From contig JAHIVR010000108.1 of NCBI GenBank assembly GCA_018816625.1, forward strand, positions 1-27,196: 27,196 bases of DNA, read 5' to 3'. Positions within the stretch are counted from its first letter, which is position 1, and each line of letters opens with the position of its first letter. Positions 6,775 through 12,879 of the stretch are shown piece by piece. Made by a program: the position numbers and the translations under genes. The DNA is from Nanobdellota archaeon (GTDB lineage Archaea > Nanobdellota > Nanobdellia > Pacearchaeales > GW2011-AR1). Under the pieces are notes generated by a model. That model saw nothing but the letters and a program-made list of their open reading frames with translations, was not told the origin of the DNA and made no database searches.

Positions 6775-6802
6775 ACAAGATACTGCCCTTTACGGTCGGG
6801 GC
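6775..6802 (+). other. tRNA-Glu fossil fragment
   Basis: CTGCCCTTT, preceded by a CAAG-like segment as in the D loop and anticodon stem of tRNA-Glu, is joined to CGGTCGGGGCG, which resembles its acceptor end (CGGACGGGGCG). The T arm and intron are gone, so it cannot fold as a tRNA. It marks the far side of the island before the glycosyltransferase gene. Confidence 0.45.
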
Positions 6803-6804
6803 GT

Positions 6805-7943
6805 TTATTCTCTTGATAAAAGACTTTCTAATCTAGAAATATAACTATCCCAGGTGTTCTCCCTTCTAACTTTCTCTCTAGCCCTATCAACCATCTCTCT
6901 TACAGAAGCAGGATTATCCTTAAAAAAGTTAAAAGCACTAACAATATCCTCAGATTTTTCCGAAGGACCAATAGTATAATCACTCCTACTAGTTATTGTG
7001 GGCAATCCAACATCCATTGCATCAATAACCGTCTTTGCAAAAAGGCCATCAGTAACCATTGGTTGAATCAAAACATCTGAAGCAAAATAATTCTTAAAGA
7101 AATCAATTCTCCCTTGAGGAGTTTTCTTATCAATCCAGGAAACCAAAACCACTCTTTCCAACAGACAGGATTCAACCCAGCACCAACAAGACTATCTTTT
7201 CCTTTTTCTCCAGATCCAAGAAGGATTAATTTAGTTGAGGGATGAGACTCCATAATATTACCAAAAGCATCAAAAAGCTCTCTTCCTCTTTTTCCAAGAC
7301 CTAATCTTCCATAATAAAGAAGGACATTTTCAGAGTCAAGCCCTGCTCTATACCTCTCCCCTTCAACCCTAGCACCATCTAAAATTTCTGAATCGAGCAC
7401 AGAAACATCCGAAACATTCTCAAAAACACCAACTCTTTTGTCAAACCCCAGTCTTTCTAAAGCAAGTTTATGTAATTCGCTTATTGCTAAAAGAACATTA
7501 GAACGCCCTATTGCTTTTAATTGAGACCTCTCCCTCTCGCTCATAACAAAATCAATAATCTGCCTCATCTCTCCTTCAGGCAGAGTCCCATCCAAGAAAG
7601 ATGGTTTAAGATGAGCTGACAAATAGAAATAAGGAATAACGGCATGAAGATTCATAACAATTTGCGATTCAGAATCAGCACTAATTCCTCCAAGAAGCCC
7701 ATCGTGTTCCCACGTGTGACTTTGCAAGTAATATGTTCCTTTTGTGCCTATAGCATCTGGAGAAACAATAGTTGGCTTTTCTGTATCAAGATCAAGCCTT
7801 TTTACCGGGCCTCCAAACCAATTAGCATAATACTCAATAGGATACCCCCTATCGGCCATTTGTCTAGCAAAAGCGAAAGCATGCTCAAAAGTACCACTAT
7901 TTTGTCTTTCAATTCCCAAAACAACGTGTCTTCCTTGTTTCAT
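6805..7943 (-). pseudogene. Glycosyltransferase, group 1 (GT4-like), frameshifted
   Basis: Two frames join into one glycosyltransferase. The upstream frame gives the N-terminal domain (VVLGIERQNSGTFEHAF) and the start of the C-terminal domain (VLLYYGRLGLGKRGRELFDA, KLILLGSGEKG). The downstream frame supplies the rest: ASDVLIQPMVTDGLFAKT, DAMDVGLPTITSRSD and the C-terminal helix. The switch is near 7150-7160 and fits one lost base, or an equivalent -1 shift. Without it the protein would lose its nucleotide-sugar-binding end. The ATG at 7943 puts the Rossmann strand near the N-terminus; a TTG at 7991 lies 18 nt after a TATATAAA-type box (about 8009-8019) and is a possible alternative. The role would be surface glycan synthesis. 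A sequencing error in a single-genome assembly cannot be excluded. Confidence 0.75.
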
Positions 7944-8073
7944 CTTAACTTTCCTAATTATCACCAAAACATAATTTTCGGTTAAATTCAATCGAAAAAA
8001 TTTTTAACCGTTTATATATCTTTCCCAAGATTTTTCATAAAACCCTTATAAACCCCCACCACATTTATAAGAT

Positions 8074-8892
8074 ATGAGAAAAAGATACTCCTTTTCTTCA
8101 AGACACACAGGGCAGGCAAAAGATCCAAAAAACATTAGAAAGGAAAAGGCCAAATTTCCAGCAATACTACAAAAACTCCTTTACGAGGCAGACATAATAA
8201 TCCAGGTCTTGGATGCAAGATTTATTGAAGAAACAAGAAACAAAGATCTTGAAAAATACGTTGAAAAATCATCTAAAGGAATGATTTACGTAATAAACAA
8301 GTCCGATTTGGCAGAAAAAATAAAAGAAGTGCCAAAACCACACGCAATGGTCTCTTGTAAAAACAGGAAGGGTATACGAGTCTTAAGAGACAAAATAAAA
8401 ATACTCGCATCTAGAATTAAAAAAGACAAAATCACTGTGGGAATTGTTGGCTACCCCAATACCGGCAAATCCTCACTAATAAATCTCCTGATAGGAAAAA
8501 AATCAGCCCCCTCCGCTCCCCAACCAGGGTACACAAAAGGAGTACAGAAACTAAAGCTATCTGGAAACATCCTACTTATAGACAGCCCGGGAGTAATTCC
8601 AAAAGAAGAATACTCTTCAATTGAAGAGAACCTCATTACAAAACACACCAAGGTTGGATCACGTTCATATTCAAGCGTAAAAAATCCAGAGCAAATAATT
8701 GCTAGTTTAATGAGAGAATTTCCAAATCTGCTAGAAGAACACTATTCAATAGAAGCTCAAGGAAACTCAGAAATCCTTTTGGAAGAGCTGGGAAAAAGAA
8801 AAAATCTTCTCAAAAAAAGAGGGGAAGTAAACTTCGATAGTGCTTCAAGATTAATACTAAAAGACTGGCAGACCGGTAAAATCAAGGTTTAG
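8074..8892 (+). CDS. Circularly permuted GTPase (YlqF/RbgA-Nog2-like), ribosome assembly
   Basis: The 272-residue protein has its G motifs in permuted order: G4 NKSD at 75-78 and a G5-like SCKN near 94-97 come first, then G1 GYPNTGKSS at 126-134, a G2 Thr at about 154 (PGYTKG), and G3 DSPG at 170-173. This order defines the YlqF/YawG class of GTPases, which act in maturation of the large ribosomal subunit. ADIIIQVLDAR at 39-49 is the usual entry to the permuted domain. A TATA box CTTATAAAC near 8044 lies about 24 nt before the ATG, so the mRNA is probably leaderless. The end overlaps the convergent small gene at 8882 by 11 nt. The specific rRNA target is not known. Confidence 0.92.
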   Translation: MRKRYSFSSRHTGQAKDPKNIRKEKAKFPAILQKLLYEADIIIQVLDARFIEETRNKDLEKYVEKSSKGMIYVINKSDLAEKIKEVPKPHAMVSCKNRKGIRVLRDKIKILASRIKKDKITVGIVGYPNTGKSSLINLLIGKKSAPSAPQPGYTKGVQKLKLSGNILLIDSPGVIPKEEYSSIEENLITKHTKVGSRSYSSVKNPEQIIASLMREFPNLLEEHYSIEAQGNSEILLEELGKRKNLLKKRGEVNFDSASRLILKDWQTGKIKV

Positions 8893-9076
8893 GATCAATC
8901 TCAAGATAAAATATTCTTACGGGAGAATACATCTTACACTTCCCATTGTTATTGGGGTCATGAGAACAAACAGAACAATCACCAACCCCCTCGCCTCTCA
9001 TAAAAGGAGGCATATAAACCTCCTCTTTTGGTCTAAAAACCTGATGAACGCATTTTACAGAACTCTCAAGTTCCAT
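8882..9076 (-). CDS. Small Cys-containing protein of unknown function
   Basis: The frame gives about 64 residues from the ATG at 9076; a TTG two codons upstream is the alternative. One early Cys is followed by CSVCSHDPNNNGKCKMY, so four Cys (one CxxC) could hold a metal ion such as zinc. The rest contains EEVYMPPFMRGEG and ends in EIDPKP. It begins 24 nt after elp3 on the same strand and is probably co-transcribed with it. It overlaps the end of the GTPase gene on the other strand. I do not recognise a family; four clustered Cys and the tight position argue that it is a real gene. Confidence 0.6.
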   Translation of the reverse strand: MELESSVKCVHQVFRPKEEVYMPPFMRGEGVGDCSVCSHDPNNNGKCKMYSPVRIFYLEIDPKP

Positions 9077-9100
9077 CCACAAACAAATAATCTTTATTAT

Positions 9101-10600
9101 TTAAAACTTCTTAACCATGTAAGAACCTTCTAATCTGTAACCCATCTTATGATAATACTCCCTAACTCCAACACCAGAAATAACCTTTAACTCTTCAATT
9201 TTATTCTTCAAAACAATCCTCTCAGCCTCTCCCATGAGCCACTTACCTAATCCGGTATGCTGTCCCAACTTCCCTTCTGCACCAAGGGCAAGAGCCTGTC
9301 CGTAAACATGAAGCTCCCTAACAATTGCATGTTTGACTCGCTTCGCTCGAGAATTTTTAGAAGCATTAACTGATAGTTCATTTTGAGTTTTACCATTAAC
9401 CTTGTAAGAGGCAGTGGTCGGAGATGTGGAGGATTTAGATAAATCTTCATCAAATATTCTCAGCCTAAGTAATCCAAAAAGGATATTATCTTTATTCACA
9501 ATCTCTAAAAAATACTCCTCTCCTCCGGAAGCCTTGTATCTAACAACCTTCAATTTAATATTTTTATCAACATCAATATTAAAACCTATTTCTCCACCTT
9601 GGCCACGCTTGGACGAGGTTCGCGACAAAGCAAACCCTATCTCTCTCATTCTTATCTCACTAATTTTTCTTCCAGAATCCCTTATTTTTTGTTCCACATC
9701 CTTTCTTAAATCAATTCTAACAGGATCAAACGCCATTTTTTCCTTAGGAATCTCTCTCATGACCCTCATTACCCTGCAATACTCTGGAATAATATCCATT
9801 ATTTTATTTATAATCTCTCTTGTCTGTGCTTCGTTATACGGCTCATAATTAATTTTCTTATACATACTAGCCAAAGGAGAATCATCCACTATCTGGCACG
9901 GGTAAATCTTTAATTGATCCGGTCTAAACCTATCATCAGAATATATCTTCTTAAACAACCTGATATCTTTCCCTGGATTACTATAAGGTAACCCGGGCAT
10001 AACATGATAACCCACCTTAAATCCAGCGTCCTTCAGCCTCTTAGTTGCATCAACAACATCTTTAACCGTGTGCCCGCGTTTTATCTTCTTATAAATTTCA
10101 TCGTCTAAAATCTGAATTCCAATTTCAACCCTTGTGCACCCAAATTCTAACATTCTCTTTACCTCTTCATCACTACAATTATCTGGTCGGTTCTCTATGC
10201 ACATAGCAACACACCTGTGTCTTGATTTTTCATTCAGTTTCTTAGCCTCTTCCAGATTCTTACTCTTTTTATCGTTAAGCGCATCAAAACAAGCCTTAAT
10301 GTACCCGTACTGATAATCTAAATCATATTGTAAAAAAGTTCCTCCAAGAATTATTAACTCGATCTTATCTGTTGGATGCCCCATCTTCTCAAGAGTATCT
10401 AATCTAGATTTAACTTGTTCAAACGGGTCGTATTTCAAAGCCATGGCCCTCATTATTGCCGGACTCTTATCGGTATAGCTCTGTGGAACAAACTCCCCCC
10501 CAGGACAGTATATGCAGGTACCGTGATTACACTTTCTGGGTTTTAACACAACAGTTAAAGGAGTAACTCCAGATATTGTTCTTACAGGTTTCTTTGCCAT
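9101..10600 (-). CDS. elp3: Elp3-family tRNA U34 carboxymethyl/acetyl transferase (radical SAM plus GNAT)
   Basis: The 499-residue protein has a radical-SAM domain with Cys24, Cys29 and Cys32 (CNHGTCIYCPGG), the Elp3 signatures ELIILGGTF, RVEIGIQ and VGYHVMPGLPYS, and a C-terminal GNAT domain with AIVRELHVYG, HTGLGKWLM and GVGVREYYHKMGY. Elp3 makes cm5U at the wobble position of tRNAs. The ATG at 10600 lies 20-25 nt from a TATA box, so the protein really starts just before the domain and lacks the basic N-terminal extension of many Elp3 proteins. Two insertions stand out: residues 327-336 (TSSKRGQ, from a palindromic repeat) and residues 388-424, a Ser/Thr/Asn-rich stretch before the GNAT core. 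The first lies where many archaeal Elp3 proteins have a Cys-rich segment, absent here. It is divergent from a Trm9-like gene. Confidence 0.95.
   Translation of the reverse strand: MAKKPVRTISGVTPLTVVLKPRKCNHGTCIYCPGGEFVPQSYTDKSPAIMRAMALKYDPFEQVKSRLDTLEKMGHPTDKIELIILGGTFLQYDLDYQYGYIKACFDALNDKKSKNLEEAKKLNEKSRHRCVAMCIENRPDNCSDEEVKRMLEFGCTRVEIGIQILDDEIYKKIKRGHTVKDVVDATKRLKDAGFKVGYHVMPGLPYSNPGKDIRLFKKIYSDDRFRPDQLKIYPCQIVDDSPLASMYKKINYEPYNEAQTREIINKIMDIIPEYCRVMRVMREIPKEKMAFDPVRIDLRKDVEQKIRDSGRKISEIRMREIGFALSRTSSKRGQGGEIGFNIDVDKNIKLKVVRYKASGGEEYFLEIVNKDNILFGLLRLRIFDEDLSKSSTSPTTASYKVNGKTQNELSVNASKNSRAKRVKHAIVRELHVYGQALALGAEGKLGQHTGLGKWLMGEAERIVLKNKIEELKVISGVGVREYYHKMGYRLEGSYMVKKF
9596..9619. repeat. 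Dispersed imperfect palindrome, copy 3 (inside elp3)
   Basis: The arms are ACCT/AGGT rather than the TTACTT/AAGTAA of copies 1 and 4, so both sides changed together and pairing is kept. The inner GGCCA/TGGAC stem with its G-A mismatch is identical. Read in the elp3 frame it encodes TSSKRGQG at residues 328-335. Confidence 0.65.
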
Positions 10601-10622
10601 ATCTCTTCATAAAAAACTAGGT

Positions 10623-10629
10623 TTTTAAA
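10623..10629. promoter_or_regulatory. Shared bidirectional TATA box for elp3 and the Trm9-like gene
   Basis: TTTTAAA sits almost exactly midway between the elp3 ATG (10600, minus) and the methyltransferase ATG (10651, plus), about 21-23 nt from each. Being nearly palindromic it can serve both directions. Both mRNAs would be leaderless. Confidence 0.55.
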
Positions 10630-10650
10630 TGTAAACCCTTTCTCTTCTCC

Positions 10651-11250
10651 ATGCAAAATCAAAGAAAACTATGGGACAAAATAGCTCCAGACTGGTCTGA
10701 ATTTAAAACAAACCCGGGTAAAGAAATAATAAATTTTCTTAAAGAACAAAAAGGGAAAATTCTTGATCTTGGTTCTGGTGCCGGAAGATATCTAACAGAG
10801 ATAAAAGAAGGAAAAATGTATCTCGTTGATTTCTCAAAAGAGATGATAAAACACGCTAAAAAAAGAGCAAAAGAAAAAAAAATTCCAGCAGAATTCTTTG
10901 TTGCTTCCTCCGATAGTCTCCCATTTGAAGATGACTTTTTCGATACAGCAATCTCAATAGCCCACCTCCACTGTGTTGAAACAGAAGAAGCAAGGCTAAA
11001 CTCTGTAAAAGAACTCTACAGAGTGCTAAAACCAAACGCAAAAGCAAAAATTGCCGTATGGAATAAAGACTCAAAACGTTTCAAAAACTCTCCAAAAGAT
11101 TGTTTTGTCGGATGGAGAAAAAAAGGCAAAAGATATTATTACCTTTACAATGCAGAAGAAGTTTATAATTTATTCAAAAACGCTGGTTTCAAAATAAAAA
11201 AGAAATTTACCCCAGACAGAATGATAACTTTTGTTGTTCAGAAACCTTAA
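10651..11250 (+). CDS. Trm9/ALKBH8-like SAM-dependent methyltransferase, probable tRNA wobble uridine
   Basis: The 199-residue class I methyltransferase begins with LWDKIAPDWSEFKTNPGKE, the typical entry of the Trm9/ALKBH8 methyltransferase group. SAM-binding motif I is ILDLGSGAGRYL (37-48), an acidic residue follows in YLVDFSKEM, and SLPFEDDFFDTAISIAHLHC gives motifs II-III. Late motifs AVWNKDSKRF and YYYLYNAEEVYNLFKNAGF also fit Trm9. Trm9 methylates cm5U to mcm5U at tRNA position 34, directly after the Elp3 step. Its divergent pairing with elp3 over a common promoter supports this role. A general small-molecule methyltransferase remains possible. The last codon overlaps the convergent gene by 4 nt. 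Confidence 0.85.
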   Translation: MQNQRKLWDKIAPDWSEFKTNPGKEIINFLKEQKGKILDLGSGAGRYLTEIKEGKMYLVDFSKEMIKHAKKRAKEKKIPAEFFVASSDSLPFEDDFFDTAISIAHLHCVETEEARLNSVKELYRVLKPNAKAKIAVWNKDSKRFKNSPKDCFVGWRKKGKRYYYLYNAEEVYNLFKNAGFKIKKKFTPDRMITFVVQKP

Positions 11251-11594
11251 TCTCTTTTTCCTTCATCTCTTGGCAACTGATTATAAGAGTGTAAATTCCC
11301 ATAAACCCTAGCATGGCCCCTAAAACCGGTGATGTCAAAATTACATCCTAATAAATACCAATCACTTTCAGCCAAAACCCCATCTAAAGCCACTAAAAAC
11401 TCCCCTATATCTTTTGGATTATATTTCTCAGTATCATAAAAAATGCCTACTCCATCCCTCAGCCCAATAGCTTTAATCTCGTTTCCATCTGACTGTCCCC
11501 TAAAAGTAACTCTCCTTATAAAAGCCCAACCATCTTCTCCACCATAAATAGAGTTACAAAAGATATAAAAAACTATCCAATAAACAAAAACCAA
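11247..11594 (-). CDS. Hypothetical protein with hydrophobic N-terminus, start uncertain
   Basis: The frame encodes about 115 residues. It starts with a hydrophobic stretch (VFVYWIVFYIF) that could be a signal or anchor, followed by a soluble part with GLRDGVGIFYDTEKYNPKDI, FLVALDGVLAESDWYLLG and the polar tail GHARVYGNLHSYNQLPRD. There is no in-frame ATG; TTG at 11594 is the best in-frame start. An ATG at 11605 overlapping the upstream stop opens only ten codons in another frame, so an indel near the 5' end is possible. It is downstream of, and nearly contiguous with, the gene at 11602-12147, hence likely one operon. I do not recognise the family. Confidence 0.5.
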   Translation of the reverse strand: MVFVYWIVFYIFCNSIYGGEDGWAFIRRVTFRGQSDGNEIKAIGLRDGVGIFYDTEKYNPKDIGEFLVALDGVLAESDWYLLGCNFDITGFRGHARVYGNLHSYNQLPRDEGKRD

Positions 11595-11601
11595 AACATA
11601 A

Positions 11602-12147
11602 TCATTTTTTTTTAATTTTAACTATGTCGAAGAAACTTTTCTTCTCAAAATCCTCTATCTTCATATCTTCAACATCAACACTAACCTTTAACAACCCCAA
11701 AGAAGAAATGAAGATAGTCCCTATAAGATAATGCTTTCCATCCTTCTTTTGTAAGGAAAAAAGTAATTTTTGTATCTTATTCTTAACCCCTTCTTTCTCC
11801 ATTCTACTCAAAATAAGATCTTCAACCTCATTAAAATCAAAATCCATATCCAAATCTATTTCTTTTGGAGGACTCTCTCCAAAAATATCAATAGAAGAAA
11901 GCTCACATCCCTTCTCTAATTTTAAGGAAAACATTTTTTTCTCTTCTGGAACAAAAAAATCAAAATGCTGTTGATTATCTGATTTTTCTTTACTTTGGCC
12001 AAGCTTGGACGAAGTAACAAGGGGCTCTGCTCCTTGCTTATCCATAACCAAAAACCCAGAGACTGGAATAGCCCCTTTATTATTTTTCATAAACTCTTCA
12101 TACTCGCTAGATCCCTTCAACTTCTCAACATAAAACTGGAAATTCAT
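11602..12147 (-). CDS. Hypothetical protein carrying a palindromic-element insertion
   Basis: The 181-residue protein is acidic in the middle (EIDLDMDFDFNEVEDLIL) and ends in a Lys-rich tail. It shows KGAIPVSGFLVMDKQ, HFDFFVPEEKKMFSLKLE and a C-terminal KHYLIGTIFISSLGLLKVSV that could be a beta core. Residues 44-53, coding VTSSKLGQSK, are exactly the palindromic repeat at 11990-12017, placed between two apparently conserved blocks, so the repeat probably entered an existing gene without breaking the frame. GGAGGG lies five bases before the ATG, one of the few Shine-Dalgarno-like sites in the window. No known domain is recognised. Confidence 0.75.
   Translation of the reverse strand: MNFQFYVEKLKGSSEYEEFMKNNKGAIPVSGFLVMDKQGAEPLVTSSKLGQSKEKSDNQQHFDFFVPEEKKMFSLKLEKGCELSSIDIFGESPPKEIDLDMDFDFNEVEDLILSRMEKEGVKNKIQKLLFSLQKKDGKHYLIGTIFISSLGLLKVSVDVEDMKIEDFEKKSFFDIVKIKKK
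11990..12017. repeat. Dispersed imperfect palindrome, copy 4 (inside a hypothetical gene)
   Basis: It is 27 of 28 identical to copy 1 at 2451-2478. In the host gene it encodes TSSKLGQSK, the same frame and strand as the copy in elp3. Confidence 0.75.
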
Positions 12148-12228
12148 AACCCTCCATATTTAATTGACCTTATAAACCTTATTCTTAATAAGCAAAATAC
12201 TTAAATAATCATACAAAAAATTAATTAC

Positions 12229-12420
12229 ATGGGACTACTACAACAAAGCAACCTATTAGATAGATATTACCAAACACACCGTCAAACCCCCACGAAAGTT
12301 TTACAAGAAAGACAAAGAACCATTATCCCAAAAAGTGGAATTGACACGATTAGATACCTTCTATCAGATAGGTGGGCCGAAGACGCCGCAATATCAGATA
12401 TTTTAAGAGAAAGAAATTAA
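12229..12420 (+). CDS. Small hypothetical protein, 63 residues
   Basis: The ATG frame follows a TATA-like TTAAATAA (12201-12208) by about 20 nt, the spacing seen for leaderless genes in this window, which supports expression. The protein is polar and Gln/Arg-rich at the start (LLQQSNLLDRYYQTHRQTP) and ends in a probable helix, IRYLLSDRWAEDAAISDIL. It is divergent from the gene at 11602-12147 and overlaps the convergent gene at 12417 by 4 nt. I do not recognise a family. Confidence 0.5.
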   Translation: MGLLQQSNLLDRYYQTHRQTPTKVLQERQRTIIPKSGIDTIRYLLSDRWAEDAAISDILRERN

Positions 12421-12644
12421 CTTTTTCTAGTTAATTTAGCAACTTCTTTAAAAACCAAAAGAGTTAAAGCCTCAAGCCCATCAGAGTGTTTATGGAAAAT
12501 CTGAAACCTAAGTAGCTCTGGGTTTTCATTTGGCCTATAATAAACAACCTTATAGAAATTACCATCGGGAGAAATACCCCCTTGTCTAACAACATAAACA
12601 TGTCTTGCTAAAGCCCCATTAACACGAGTCTCAAATTCTAACAT
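12417..12644 (-). CDS. Small hypothetical protein, last gene of the thrS operon
   Basis: The 75-residue protein begins MLEFETRVNG and has alternating beta-type segments (HVYVVRQGG, FYKVVYYRPN, LLRFQIFHKH) before a C-terminal helix ending in VFKEVAKLTRKS. No Cys cluster or TM helix is seen. The ATG is six bases after the preceding small gene, and both probably share the thrS transcript. Its MLE start resembles that of the preceding gene, but the proteins do not otherwise align. Function unknown. Confidence 0.6.
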   Translation of the reverse strand: MLEFETRVNGALARHVYVVRQGGISPDGNFYKVVYYRPNENPELLRFQIFHKHSDGLEALTLLVFKEVAKLTRKS

Positions 12645-12650
12645 TTTATT

Positions 12651-12878
12651 TTATTCCTTACCTAGATTCATCATTAACTCATACTGAAGCATTGTAATAC
12701 AACCTTTACAATAAGGAAAACTCCTAATATCAGGATCAATACAAGGCCAAAATCCCTCTGCCTTAACTTTTTTATCTTTAGAATAACATCTCACACAATA
12801 ATAATCTCCAGCATGACAAAGCCCTTTTTCATCTGCAATTCTATCTTTTCCCCACACTCCAAGTTTAACTTCCAACAT
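12651..12878 (-). CDS. Small zinc-ribbon-like protein in the thrS operon
   Basis: The 75-residue protein has six Cys: C21, C28, C31 (YCVRCYSK), C46, and C57 and C60 (YCKGCITM). Two CxxC pairs fit a zinc-ribbon or treble-clef-like fold. It starts one base after the thrS stop codon, so it is almost certainly co-transcribed with thrS. It may bind RNA or protein through the zinc fold, but that is a guess. I do not recognise a named family. Confidence 0.65.
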   Translation of the reverse strand: MLEVKLGVWGKDRIADEKGLCHAGDYYCVRCYSKDKKVKAEGFWPCIDPDIRSFPYCKGCITMLQYELMMNLGKE

Positions 12879-12879
12879 T

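Noticed and set aside
3488..6802. A complete integrative element with its own integrase
   Set aside because: tRNA-tail repeats are present, but no tyrosine or serine recombinase gene or fragment is seen between them, so only a relic or a mobilised cassette can be claimed.
9414..9848. 144-codon plus-strand frame
   Set aside because: It lies fully antisense to conserved elp3 sequence, and its protein has no recognisable motif.
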